A stretch of 64,000 nt of DNA from Chamaea fasciata. Its lineage: Eukaryota > Chordata > Aves > Passeriformes > Sylviidae. The stretch lies in the NCBI GenBank assembly GCA_029207755.1, contig JARCOQ010000008.1, positions 23,425,021 to 23,489,020 on the forward strand, written 5' to 3'. The position numbers and the translations under genes were made by a program. Positions within the stretch are counted from its first letter, which is position 1, and each line of letters starts with the position of its first letter. The notes beneath the pieces are model-generated. The model was not told the origin of the DNA. It saw only the letters and a list, made by a program, of their open reading frames with translations, and did not search any database. This document shows, in pieces, positions 1 through 11,800 of the stretch.

Positions 1-190
1 GACCAAGGCCCAGGCAGCAGCATCCAGGGCACAGAACACTCCAAATCCAACACATCTCCAGCACAGAGCAGCAGCTCTCTCTCAGGGCATCAATCCCCTC
101 TGCAACAGGTCTGCAGGGCAGCAGGGATTAAGGCAGCTGCTTTTCCCCTGGCTCAGCCTCAGGATGTGTCACCACTGGGAGGGGATTGGC

Positions 191-2231
191 TCAGATCTGT
201 GTGGTGTCCTGTCCCGCTGGTGCAGGCTGCAGCCCCTCTAGCTGGTGGAGGATTTCATTTATGCTGGGTCTCTCCTGGAGATTCACTGTCATCATGGAGA
301 AGAGCAGGCGTTGCAAGGCAGCCGAGTACCTAGAAGAAAGACAGCAAGGGGAGGATCCATGTGATGCACAGGACAGGGGGCCACCCAGGAAGAGGGTCAC
401 TCTCCCCAGCCCCTCACCTGGGTGTGGAGGGCAACGTGAGGGGGTTCTGAACCGCCAGAGCCACACTGTCACCCTTCTGGAAGACAGCATCATAGGGGCC
501 CTCTCCAAACATCATGCAGTACAGTACACAGCCTAAGGACTGGAGCATGGTGGTGTTAGTGCAGCCCTGCAGCAGTGGGGCGGGGGGGCCAGAGGGCTGG
601 ATCCTTACCCAGATATCCGTACGCTCATCTATGATGCACTGGCTCGGCACTGTGAAGAGCTCAGGGGCACGGTAGGAGATGGTGCAGCGCTGGGCAGCCC
701 AGTCCTGCAGAGAGGAAGATAGAGATGAAGGGACTGGAGCAGGGACAGGCTTGTGGGGTGACATCCCAGGCCACCCACCTGCACAGCCATGGCCTCCCGA
801 GAGCTGTTGACTTCGATGCGAGCTTGGTTCATGGAGCCCAGGTCCATCAGCACAGGCTGGTCATCCTCATCCAGCAGCACATTGGTGGGCTTGAGGTCCC
901 TGTGGGGACAGACATCACTGAATGCCCACTGGGGCCCCTGCCAATCCCCCCAGCCAGTGCTGCCACCCCTCACCTGTGTGCATAGCCCTTGCTGTGGATG
1001 GCTTGCAGCCCACGGCAGATCCCATGGAGGATGTGGAGGATCCGCTGCTCTGGCATGAAGGTCCCTTTCTCTCGCAGTGCTTCCACCTCTCTCCAGAGGG
1101 TTCCCCCCTGGCAAACACAAGCAGCTGGTCACCACTGCTGCTCCTGGGGTGGTGGGGCAGCCAGGAAAGCCCCCCTCACCTTCACATAGGGCAGGAGAAG
1201 CCAGGCCTCGTGCTTGGCACCCTTCTCCACCATGCAGTGGGCCACCAGGCGCAGGATGTTGGGGTGGTCGAAGAGGCCGTGCATCTCCACCTCGTGCAGG
1301 GCAGCCTGGCGGTCTTCCTTGTCGTGGCACAGGATGCGCTTCAGGGCATAGAAGCGCCCATCCCGCAGCCCCTCCACCAGGTCCACATAGCTGAAGCCCC
1401 TGCAGGGAGTCAAGAATAGCATGGGCTGGGGGCTGTGACATCCATGCTGGGGCCTTGTGCCTAGTCTCACCTATGAGCACTCAGGGGAGGGGGACAGAGA
1501 GCAGCATGAATTCCCCAGATATGCACATCCCCCCACCTCGCAGGATCCCGCCAGGAACCCAAAGCATCCCCTCTCTGTGTGAACAGCCCCACTGACCCAA
1601 TCATCCCCACTGCCACGGCTCCAAGCACCCACTTCTGCGAATGACCAACCCCTCCGTGTCACTCAGCATGAGACTCATCTGTCAGGCACAAGCACCCCCT
1701 ATGCTGAAGCATCATCCCTCACCAAGCCCAGGTACTTGCCCAAGCCCCAAGATGACCTGAGCTCAAGCATCTCCCCACCCTGCCCGAACATCCCGTACCT
1801 GAGTGCCACCCCCATGCCCAAGCATGTCCTCATGCACAATCACCCGCCATGCCTAAGCATCTCCCCATGCCAGAGCATCACCCCAATGCCGAATCACCTC
1901 CCACGCACAATCACCCCCGCGCTCAAGCATGCTCCCCACACCCAAGCACAGTCGCCTTGTACAAGCACTCCCAGGCCCGCGCATCTCCCATGCCCGAGCA
2001 TCCTCCATACACAAGCACTCCCGTGCCCAAGCAACCCCCCCATGCCCGAGCACGCCCTCGGTCCGAGAACCCCCTTGCCCGAGCATCCCTCCCGGAGCAC
2101 GGGTACCCCCCGCCCGAGCCCGCCGCGCCCCAGCCCGCCGCGCACCCCTCTGCCAGGCGGTGGAGCAGGAGGTACCGCGCTCCCCCCAGGCTGACGGTGC
2201 CGCGGGAGCAGACGCACAGCGTCTGCCCCAT
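191..2231 (-). CDS. STK16: Serine/threonine kinase 16 (NAK family, myristoylated Golgi kinase)
   Basis: Seven coding exons join in frame on the minus strand: 2146-2231, 1180-1399, 974-1107, 779-899, 609-704, 418-539 and 191-329. They give 305 codons plus stop, the same length as human STK16. The product is a small membrane-anchored Ser/Thr (and Tyr) kinase of the Golgi and secretory pathway. The N-terminus starts MGQTLCVC: Gly2 is the myristoylation site and Cys6/Cys8 are the expected palmitoylation sites. Visible kinase landmarks are a glycine-rich GGFSYV loop, Lys49 in ALKR, the HRDLKPTN catalytic loop with Asp148, Asp166 in the DLG variant of DFG, and APE at Glu202. These residue numbers coincide with the human enzyme. 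The codon split at each exon border is consistent. The start is the first ATG of exon 1 and fixes the lipidation motif. The gene is divergent from GLB1L. No polyadenylation signal is seen in bases 1-190, so the 3' UTR continues off the left edge. Confidence 0.96.
1685..2105. repeat. Degenerate minisatellite, about 18-bp period, in STK16 intron 1
   Basis: Intron 1 of STK16 (1400-2145) is largely filled by diverged copies of an 18-bp unit close to CATGCCCAAGCATCTCCC. The units are 17-20 bp long and best preserved between about 1812 and 2060. Because the period is close to a multiple of three and lacks stop codons, it opens long meaningless reading frames on both strands. It adjoins exon 1 and the GC-rich promoter. 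Confidence 0.8.
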
Positions 2232-2907
2232 CGCCCGTCCGCGTCATCGCCCGCCGCCGCGCGTCACCCGCCGCGTCACCCGGCAGGCGGGGCGCCGCCG
2301 CCTCCCGCAGCCTGGTCCCGCGGCGGTCGGGATGTGCGATCCCTCCTCTTTGCAGCGGGCTCGTCCTGTCCTGCAGCACCTCCTGACACCCCTGTCACCA
2401 GCTCTGTCACCAGCTCTAGCACTTGGCCCGGGGGCGTTTTCCTTTCCCTCATCCAGCAGCAACCCTCCGATCAGAGCTACAGCCCAGCTTTCCATCACAA
2501 CTTCTCTGATGGAACAGCGGGCTGAGCAAAGCGGAAGGGTGATACTTTTGTTATACGCCTGGTGGTGATACTTTTATGAGGCTCCTTTCCCCCTCACTTT
2601 GATTGTCACCATCCCACTGGGCCCAGGGGTGTGCCCGCCGGCCGGAGCTGGCTCGGGCGGGGTTGTGCCGTCTGCATCCCCTGCTGGGGTGGGCTTTGCG
2701 GAGGCTGATGCGCGACTGGCCAGACGTGGAGGGTCGGAGCCGCCCACCCATTTCCCATGGTCCCGCCCTAGCTGTTGCAGCTGCCTGCACTTGGGACCGG
2801 GAGAAGGAAGCGCCGGGTACTGGCCAACATCCTTCTCGGATCACATGATGATGATGGCCACGTCCACCTTCGTCCCCTGTCCCGGGCCTGCCGAGCACCC
2901 GGCGACG
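2232..2907. promoter_or_regulatory. Bidirectional promoter interval between STK16 and GLB1L
   Basis: The two start codons are 676 bp apart and point away from each other. The part next to STK16 (about 2100-2340) is CpG-dense and contains CRE-like GTCATC/GTCACC elements. The GLB1L side holds an M-box-like TCACATGA at 2841-2848, a motif type bound by MITF/TFE factors. No TATA box is evident. The shared-promoter role is inferred from geometry, and transcription starts cannot be placed from sequence alone. Confidence 0.6.
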
Positions 2908-5900
2908 ATGGGGCTGCCGGCTCTCGCCCTGCTGCTGGCAGCGGGGCTCCTGCACACGCAGGTTAGCAATCAAGGGTGGAAAGTCTGGGAGAAGCGCATA
3001 GGACTGAGCTGTGGAGGAGCCCGTGGGACGCCTCCGGAATCTGTCTTACTTCCCGATCCGTCTCCCTTCTCGTCATGGTATAGCTCCCTCCTGCAGCAAT
3101 CCAATGTCCTCGCTTGCATTCCCAGCTCCTTCCCTGCCCTCGCAGCACCCACCCCAGCAGCACTCGTCCCCGCAAATGCCCCCAGCTCAGCCGCCGGGTG
3201 TTTTATTAGCGGGGAGGCTCAGCTCCTGCTCTCCCAGAAGGACAGTTTGGTACCCAGACTTCGGGGGAGGGCTCCTCCAAGAACCAGCCCCATCAGTGAC
3301 TGCCTCAGGAAGCATAGGAAGGGATGGCTGGGCTCGGGGAGATTCTGCAGCCCTCCAGCTCTGCCCCTTTCTTGCAGGCCTTCCCTTCGGCACGCTCCTT
3401 CCAGCTGGACTATGAAAATAACTGCTTCCGCAAGGACGGTGCCCTTTTCCGCTACATCTCAGGCAGCATCCATTACGCCCGCGTCCCGCGCCCTGCCTGG
3501 AGGGACCGGCTGCTCAAGATGTACATGAGCGGACTCAGCACTGTGCAGGTGTAAGCCATGGCGGTAGCCCTGACAGTGTACAGCCCACAGCCACCACGGG
3601 GTTTCTGGGATCAGTAGGAACAGAGACAAGGGTGTTTGTCTGACCACAGGGAGCAAGGAACAACACTTGCACTTGTCTGTGACCCTCCAGGTCACCCCTG
3701 CCACACACAAGCATGAGTGTGAGCTAGTTCCAGTCCAGCCTGAGTTGCCACACTCAGGCTGCAGGCCAACTCCCAGAAGCAGAGGGACCAGCTGGTGGGA
3801 TGGTTCCCTGTCATGCTGGGGTGTCCTTGGCCCCTGCGTGCTGATCTTTCCTCTCACCCCAGCTACGTCCCCTGGAACTACCATGAGACACTGCCAGGAG
3901 TTTATGACTTCAGTGGGAACCGGGATGTGGAAGCCTTCCTGGACCTGACAGCTGAGCTGGGACTTCTGGTGATCCTGCGGCCAGGGCCCTACATCTGTGC
4001 AGAGTGGGAGATGGTGAGCCCCAGGCACCAGCCTGGCACAGGTGGTCTGACAAGGGCACAGTAGGGTTGGCCCTTCTGGCTGTCCCACTGACTCCAGTGC
4101 CATACCCACTGTGCCCAGGCTCCTGCCCCACAGGCCACATGCTGTGCTGGTGACAAGCACTAGCATTGCACTGGCTGATTTCAGCTCTGTGCAGGCTCAG
4201 GCTGCTGAGCAGTTTCTCTGCCTCCCTCTCTGCCATGTGTGTTTCTCCAGGGTGGCTTGCCTGCCTGGCTGCTGTGGAAACCAGATAGCAACCTGCGCAC
4301 TTCCAACCCTGGTAAGGCTCAGCACAGGACTCTGGCCACCATGTCCTTACAGTCTGGTGCCAGTTCTGGCATTGTCTCCACACACCTGCCAGCTCTGCCT
4401 GCGTGGTCTTTCCCATCATCATCCATCCTTTGAGAGGCCCATAGTTGGTACCGCACCTCCAGTTCCCCATCTCGCCTGATCCTGCCCCGCCTGCTGTGTC
4501 TTCCTCCTGGCAGGCTGGCTGCATATGGGCTGGGGTGGATGCTGCAGCTGGCCCCTGCCCTGCCTCTGTCCCTCCAGCCTACCTGGCAGCTGTGGACTCC
4601 TGGCTCCATATCCTGCTGCCCAAGATCAAGCCACGCCTCTACCAGCAGGGAGGGAACATCATCAGTGTGCAGGTAAGGTGCTGTGAGGCCCAGCCCCGTG
4701 CCCCACTCTGTGTCATCTTTGGATGTGCCCCAAAAAGCCACCAGTATCCCCTACACAATGACCTTACCCAGAAAAGCTCATATAAATCCCTCCCAACTTC
4801 TTGACCTGGATCTAAATCCAAGGGCTGGAAATCTGAGGTACTTGCCATCACCACAGCTGTGGTTTGAGGGATGCTGACAGAGCTGGAGCTCGTGGTGGGA
4901 CTGGAAGGTTATGCTCAGGACCCACCTGGGGGTTGTCAGAACATCTGGTGATGTCCAGAGGAAAGCGGGGAGGTTGGCGCTCATCCCAGTGGGCAGTGGC
5001 ACCTGTCTGCAGCCCTGCCATGTGCATACTGTGTACCAGTCCCTGCCCTGCTTGCAGGTGGAGAATGAATATGGGAGCTACTATGCCTGTGACTCTGGAT
5101 ACCTACGGCACCTGCTGGGCTCCTTTCGGGCACTGCTGGGGAGCGAGGTGCTGCTCTTCACCACCGACAGCGCACGGGCGGAGGAGCTGCGCTATGGCAC
5201 GCTGCAGGGGCTCTATGCCACCGTTGACTTTGGCCCAGGTATCCCTGTGGGGAGGAGGAGGAGAGAGGATGTGGGTCCCTTCTCTGTCCTGCTCAAACCT
5301 CCCTCTCTCCACCTCCACAGGATCTAATGTGACAGAGGCATTTGGTGCCCAGCGTCGTGTGGAACCCAAAGGGCCCCTGGTGAGTTTGGCATGGGTGCTG
5401 TGGGGGGACTGACCCGTGTCAGCCTTGAGGAGGCAGAGGCATCAGGCAGTGAGGCAAAGAGGGGTGCTGGGCCCAGGCTGCAGGTGACAATCCCTTTCTC
5501 CTCCAGGTAAACTCTGAGTACTACACAGGTTGGCTGGACTACTGGGGCGAGGCACATGCCAGCACCAGTGCCGCGTGGGTGGCCCGGGGGCTGGAGGACA
5601 TGCTGCAGCTGGGAGCCAGCATCAACATGCAAGTAGCCGGCTGGCAGAGGGCACAGCCACCAGGGGAGTGGGCATCACCTCTTGCCTTCATCCCACAGGG
5701 ATCAGGCCAGCAGGGACTGTGGGTGCCAGAGGGGAGGGGCAGTGCCTGGTGAGCCCCTGCTGGGTCTCTGGGTTGCTGACCAGGCTCTCTGGGGTGTATC
5801 ATAGGTACATGTTCCATGGAGGGACGAATTTTGCCTACTGGAGTGGTGAGTAGAGCATTTCCCTAGGGAGGGAGGGGGACACTGCAGGGCTGGGGGGGCT

Positions 5901-8130
5901 TTCCTTGGCCATCCCTGAGAAGCCTGCTTCAGGCTCTTGTTCTGTCCCATGGGGCAGGTTGACACATAGCCAAGGGCCCTTGAACCCAAGCTTGTCTTCT
6001 CCTAGGGACTCCTTTCATGCCTATGCAGGGGCTCACAGTTCTGGGTCATGCCCCCCACATTGCACTGCAGCCAGCCTGGGGCTGGGCTCCGTGCCCTGGG
6101 CTGTGCCAGAGACCCTTCCTCCAGCTCACATCACTTCCTTGGCCAGGTGCTGACTACAAGGACCAGTACAAACCAGTGACCACCAGCTATGACTATGATG
6201 CCCCCCTCTCGGAGGCAGGAGACCCCACTGAGAAGCTGTTTGCCATTCGCACGGTCATCAGCAAGGTAATGAACGTGGCAGAAATAAGGGGACAGTACTG
6301 GGCTCGGCTGCTTGAGTACCAGTAGAGCAAGGGACATCTCCCTGCCTGCCATGGGGGGCAGCTGATAGTCTGCTGTTCAGTTCCAGCCTCTGCCAGTTGG
6401 TCCGATGCCACCTGCGACCCCCAAGTATGCCTATGGCTGGGTGGCCCTGCAGAAGGTGAGTGCCTATCCCAAAGGCTGTAGTGCCCCAACGTGACACTGC
6501 TCAACTGCCCAGCACCCATCCCTCTCTTTGCAGTATGCTGACCTCCTGGATGTCTTGGATGTGCTGTGCCCCTCTGGGCCCATCCAGAGCCAGTTCCCTC
6601 TCACCTTTGAGGCTCTAAAGCAGGTGAGAGGCTGGGTGTAGTCGTGGACACTTGAGGAGATGCTCCTGTCTGCCTGGCCTTGGCTCTGGAGCAGAGGAGC
6701 AGAGCTCACTTCCAGCTCCATTTCCCTTCCTGTGCCACTGCACTGTGTCCTGCAGGTCCATGGCTTTGTGTTGTACCACACACAGCTCCCCTGTGATGTT
6801 CCAGATCCAGCCACGCTGGGCGCTCCACCCCACAGCATCTGTGACCGTGGCTACGTGATGCTGCAGAAGGTGAGGCTATGGGAGCACACCAGTCCCTGCG
6901 ACAGTGTTCCAGAGGGCTGTGCAACCTGCTGGCAATGGGGCTGTGCCATGCCACAGTCTTGGGGACAGTCAGGGTGCCAAAAGCCATACTGAGCCTTTGT
7001 GGGGTGGCTCTTGGGCCCAAATTTGCCCCCTTGTTTGGGGGCAGAGAGCAGCCCTGGCTCTGGTGGGGCGGGCAGCAGGATGCTATGTGCCTGCTGGCAG
7101 TGTTGGGGGTGGTGGAATCTGAACATGGGCCAGCAGCACTGACCTTGTGGCTTTAGGAGTACCAGGGAACACTGGAGCGGGACAGACAGACAACACTGCA
7201 TGTAACAGGCAGGGCAGGGGACACCCTGGACATACTCCTGGAGAACATGGGCAGGATCAGCTTTGGGGCCAACACCAGTGACTTCAAGGTAAGGGGAGAG
7301 GGCCCTGAGGCTCCAGAGGGGATGGCCTGGCAACTCACGTGACCAAACACCCTCTCTACTGCCACCTGAGACAGAGTCCAGCCTTGGTGGGGCCAATCTC
7401 AGTCCTGCTCCCTGGTTGATCTCAAAACCTGCCAGGAAAGGGCTCAAAGACCGGCACCCCTCTCCCACTTATGCTGCCACAGCTGCCAGGGCCCTTTGCT
7501 CCTTAGCATGGGATCCCATCCCACCTTCACTGCTGCAAGGGGGACATTCCCTGGAGTTGCCAAGTGTCCTGACTATGGCAGATACTGCTGCTTCATTTCC
7601 CCTCCTGTTCCATCTCAGGGCTTGCTGGGAAACCTCTCACTGAACTCCAGGCCTCTCAGCAACTGGCTGATCTATCCCCTGGCCATAGACACTGCAGTCC
7701 AACAGGGCTGGCCCCACACTGCCCTGCCAAAAACAAACAGTGGGGGCAGAGTGGGGCCAGCCTTCTACACTGGGACCTTTGAGACACCTGGCATTGCCTG
7801 GGACACCTTTGTGAAATTCCCAGGTTGGAGTAAGGTAAGGCAGTGCATAACTGGGAAATGGGATAAGAGTGAAGCAGGACACAGCTCAGTCCCATCTCCA
7901 TCATCTTCCAGGGACTGCTGTGGATAAATGGCTTCAACTTGGGCCGGTACTGGACCCATCGTGGGCCCCAGCAGACCCTCTTTGTACCTGGCTCAGTGCT
8001 GCACGTTGGCCTCCCCAACAACATTACAGTGCTGGAGCTAGAAGGGGCACCTCCCACTCCTGTCTTACTCTTCCTTGACCGACCCCTTTACAACAGGACA
8101 CTTGGCTGCAGCACCATGGCCACACAGTAA
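2908..8130 (+). CDS. GLB1L: Galactosidase beta 1-like (glycoside hydrolase family 35)
   Basis: Sixteen coding exons: 2908-2961, 3378-3550, 3863-4013, 4251-4311, 4578-4672, 5058-5238, 5321-5379, 5507-5628, 5805-5845, 6147-6265, 6381-6455, 6534-6623, 6756-6869, 7157-7288, 7619-7834 and 7912-8130. They close in frame at 633 aa (human about 654). It is a GH35 beta-galactosidase relative, routed to the secretory/lysosomal pathway by a hydrophobic N-terminus ([13 protein letters not shown]). Both retaining-glycosidase glutamates are visible: the acid/base in VENEYGSY (about Glu182) and the nucleophile in [12 protein letters not shown] (about Glu262). The [10 protein letters not shown] and MFHGGTNF motifs of the TIM barrel are also present. 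The enzyme should therefore be catalytically competent, although the true substrate of GLB1L is not settled. The start chosen gives the signal peptide and has a good Kozak context; in-frame upstream ATGs exist (2845-2856). Intron 8 uses a GC donor. No canonical AATAAA is seen before the convergent ANKZF1 3' end. Confidence 0.95.
5629..5804 (+). other. GLB1L: GC-AG intron 8 of GLB1L
   Basis: Exon 8 must end inside the Met codon of the ASINMYMFHGG stretch (AT|G). The intron therefore begins GCAAGT at 5629 and ends with ATAG at 5804. The donor matches the strict GC-donor consensus (GCAAGT). The only nearby GT (5633) would shift the frame. GC-AG introns are a known minor class processed by the major spliceosome. 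Confidence 0.85.
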
Positions 8131-8843
8131 ACACTGCTGAGCACTGGCCTTGCCTCTCACTGGAGTGGGGGAGGTGACAGGGGGCTGATGAAGCACAAGG
8201 GCTAATGAAAGTAGCACAGGTCCTGGCGTAGACCTCTGGGGATAGGCAGGGCCTGTGCTAATGAGTAATGGACCCAGGATTGAGCTTGATTTGCATGTCA
8301 ATGCCACACTCATCCCAAATAGTTCCAGTGACCATGCTGACTCCCCCCACAGCCCGGGGGTCAAGGCACCTCTTTATTGACAATGTAGGTGGAAGATGTA
8401 GTTGCTAAGTCGAAGGCTGAGATGCTGATGTCAGCGAGAAGAGATAAAAGCACAGCCTGGAGGGTGTCCCCAAGCATGGCTGCAGGTGGCTCAGGGCTGG
8501 AGGGTCTGTATGTGTCAGGATCTGTCCTTACACCTACAGACAGCAACTTATGAGATAGCCATGAGAAAAGCTGGCAGCATGACCCGTGGCTGGAGCCAGG
8601 CCACTGAACAGTCCCAGCCCCTCACAGTAGCACATGGAAACCTCTCAGTTATTAACTTTGCCAGAGTCACCACCCAGAGTGACATTCATGCCCAGAGCCT
8701 TGCCAGAGGTGCCCTGCAGAGTGACATGGCCAGCTCAGTCACTCTCACCATCACTACTCCACAGGTTCTCCCTTGCTGCACAGGCAGTGCTCAGCCATGT
8801 TCCAACCACACTGGTCCTTGGCAGGTGGCAGCAGTCTGCAGCA
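8131..8843. other. Convergent 3' UTR interval between GLB1L and ANKZF1
   Basis: The stop codons of the two tail-to-tail genes are 713 bp apart. The ANKZF1 3' UTR covers about 8355-8843. The GLB1L 3' UTR lies between 8131 and at most a few hundred bases further. An AATGAA variant at 8204-8209 is the only weak candidate signal on the plus strand. No other gene is seen here. Confidence 0.6.
8373..8378 (-). terminator. ANKZF1: Polyadenylation signal of ANKZF1 (AATAAA on minus strand)
   Basis: TTTATT on the plus strand reads AATAAA on the minus strand, about 470 bp beyond the ANKZF1 stop codon. Cleavage is expected 10-30 bases further, near 8345-8360. Confidence 0.75.
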
Positions 8844-11800
8844 TTAGGTGCGGCCAGCCTGGGCCCGGCGGTGGGTCTGCAGGCAGGCCGTGGAACAGAA
8901 GGAGAAGTCGAGGTAATGGAAAGGGATCCGGCCCAGCAGAGACTCTCCACACTGCCAGCAGCGGCTGCAGGAAAGAGCAGAGCTGGCCCTGAGCAAAGGG
9001 GACACTTGCAGAAGAGTTGGAAGAGGAAAGGATTTCCTGCCTGGACTGTGACACAAGACACCAACGGCATGAGGGAGCTGGGGCTCCTCTGGTCTCACAG
9101 GACTGGCGTGCACACCCAACAGCCTGGTCAGGGGGAGATGCCCTGTCGGAGCATGATGTGAGGTACTTTGTGGCAGAATGAACATGGAGGGACTTGACCC
9201 TATTAAGGTTTTAAAGTCCCTGCCATGATAAGCATGGGGAGTGCTGGCTGCCAACAAACCTGGTGGGGTGGCAAAGGAAAGTAAACAGGGACACAGGAGC
9301 AGCTGGGGCACTGGCTTGCTGTAGATCTGGCTGTAAGTAGACCAAGTCATTCTTAGCAAAAGGAGGGGGAGCAGGGCAAGAAAAGGAGGAAACTTTTACA
9401 CAGGCACTATTGGGAATTGAGTGGGCAGGAATAGCTTTGGACTGAGAAACAAGAACTGGAGCAAGAAAGGCAGGGAACAGCTGTGCTGACATGGGAGAAT
9501 TTGTCTTCAGAGCCATGCTGCTGGGATGGTTACCTGATGTTGGCAAGAGTTGTGCCAGTGTCCTGCAGCTGTGCAGCCAACCTCCGCTCAGCAGCCAGGG
9601 CCCTCTAGGGAACAGAGACAGCTCAGCCCCTGCAGGCCCTGAGAGCTGCTGTGCTCACCACATCACCCCTGCCCTCTCCAGGCTAGATCCCCTTCCCAAT
9701 CCTCACCTTCTCCCTGTCAGACAGGGCTGCAAACTGCTGCTTGTTTTCCTGCTCCTGCTCCCAACGCCGCTGCTCCTCTCGCTGTGCTTGCTCCCTTTGC
9801 TTCCGCTGGGCTTTCTGTGCCCGCTTCTTCTCCAGCTTCTTGGCCTCCATCTCCTCTGTCAGGGGCCCTGGCACCTGAGGGCAGGCAGCATCTCCCACTG
9901 AGCCTGGGGCAATGGCACAAGTGGGAAAGGAGAGCTTTGCTCTGCGGTCCCCCTGCCGGCCAGGGCAGAGGGCAGGCACCCACCTTGGCACGGTTGTAGT
10001 CGTACTTGTCCGGATGGTCCACCATGAACTTGCGGAAGGCGTTGCGGGTCAGTCTGTCAGCAGAGACGCAGTATGGGGTCCTCTCCTCCCTGTCCCTGTA
10101 AGACAAGGGAGATCAGATCACTCACACTGCCATCTTACTGTCTGCATCCCGCTGGGCTGTGAGCTCAGAGACTCCCCAGGGATGAGCACTGTGTACTGCT
10201 GGCCATGGTATCATAGCCAAGGAGGAAAAAGTTCCTTATTCCTATACCATAATCCTCCAAATCCTTTTTGCCTCTCGAAGCCCCTGCATGGGGCTTTTGT
10301 CTCATCCTGACCCTTGGAACTGCTGACCAATAAAACTGGGTGCACTGCCCTCCTGCTGCCATGCCAGACCAGGCAGGCAAAGAGAAGGGTGGTTCAGCTC
10401 CTAGGCCTCCCATAAAAATCCCAGATGTCCCAGGTCATAGAGAGCAATACTGGCTGTCCCAGGATAAGAGTGGCACCAATTTCCTGTGGCTGAGACAGGC
10501 GTGAGTCACTGGACTCTCACAGTCAGGGTTGTGAACCACTGGGTGCTCTGCAGCCATACCTGAGGGCAGGGTCTGCCCCCGCCTCCAGCAGCAGACACAC
10601 AGCCTCAGCCTTGCCAGCCCGTGCTGCCACATGAAGCAGGGTGCAGCCCCGCTCATCCATGGGCTGGTTCAGCAAGGAGCGGGCCGTATCCAGAGATTCC
10701 CCATCCTCACTGTCCCCTGGCAGGTCCCCGTTCTCTGGCACACCCAGGAGATGCCGCAGTGTCCGCACATCCCCTGTCTTGCAGGCAGTGAATAGAGAAT
10801 TGCAGAGCTGAGTCTGAGGGTCTCCTGTGAGGGAAGAACAGGAGAGAAGTCTGATGGGCAGACCGGGCAGAACAGCACTCTGATCTGACTAGGGAACACA
10901 CGCAATGCATCAGCTTGCTAGTCGGATTTGGGTACTGCAGGATCGCCAGCACCTTCAGAGTCTGTGGCTATGGCATTGCTAGGCACTGTTGGCAGCCGCC
11001 AAGACCTCTCCTGAAGTAAGATCCGCTCCAATCCCCCCAGAATACCTGGCTTAGCTAGGTGCTGCCTGGCCCCCTTGGCTCCAAACACACAGCTCACTCA
11101 AAGGCACGTGACTGTACTAAAGACTTCTCAAACCCAGCTGTTCTGGGCACCTGCATGACAATGTGCTCTTCACCCCACTGAAAAGGCACTGGTAAATGGA
11201 GCAGGCATCCAGCCAACGCAGCTCCCAACCCCACTTACCTCCATTGCTCCAGGGAAGCAGCCCAGCCTTAGCCTCCCTCTGCAGCTCCGTCACTGGCTCC
11301 AAGCCAGGCTGCCCATACTGGTATCCAGTCTCTTCAGCACAAGGCCCTGCACAGGCAACACGTAGTGAGGAGGAGGGTGAGGGTCAGCCTGCATCCCCCA
11401 GCCATGGCCTTCCTACACTGCCCCTGCCAGTTCTTCCTCCTCACCTTTCTCCACCTTCTTGTCCTTCTTCTTCCTCCGTTTGCGGTTTCGCTTCGGCATC
11501 ACTTCGAACTCCCGGAGGTGCAAGGTCTCCAATGTCACTTCCACAGTCTCCAGTTCCCCTGCAGGGCTTTCTTCCTCCTCTTCCTCCTCCTCCTCTGGGG
11601 CTGAGGGGGGTGATAAGACTGGGGCTAAGGCCCCACACAAACAACTAATCACTTGGAGCTCTCAGCCAAGAACACCCTGTCTTTCTCCTGTCCAGTCACA
11701 CTCTGAAGCTGCAAATCTGGCCCATGCCATAACAACGCACCCCTCCTGTTTCCTCAGAGTCATGTCTCCCTCCGTGGTTCAACTCACCAGTTGTGCCTTC

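Noticed and set aside
1849..2568. Open frame of 239 codons on the plus strand (and long minus-strand frames over the same bases)
   Set aside because: It reads through the STK16 intron-1 minisatellite and promoter. Its His/Pro-rich repeats follow from the 18-bp period and it overlaps STK16 exon 1 on the other strand.
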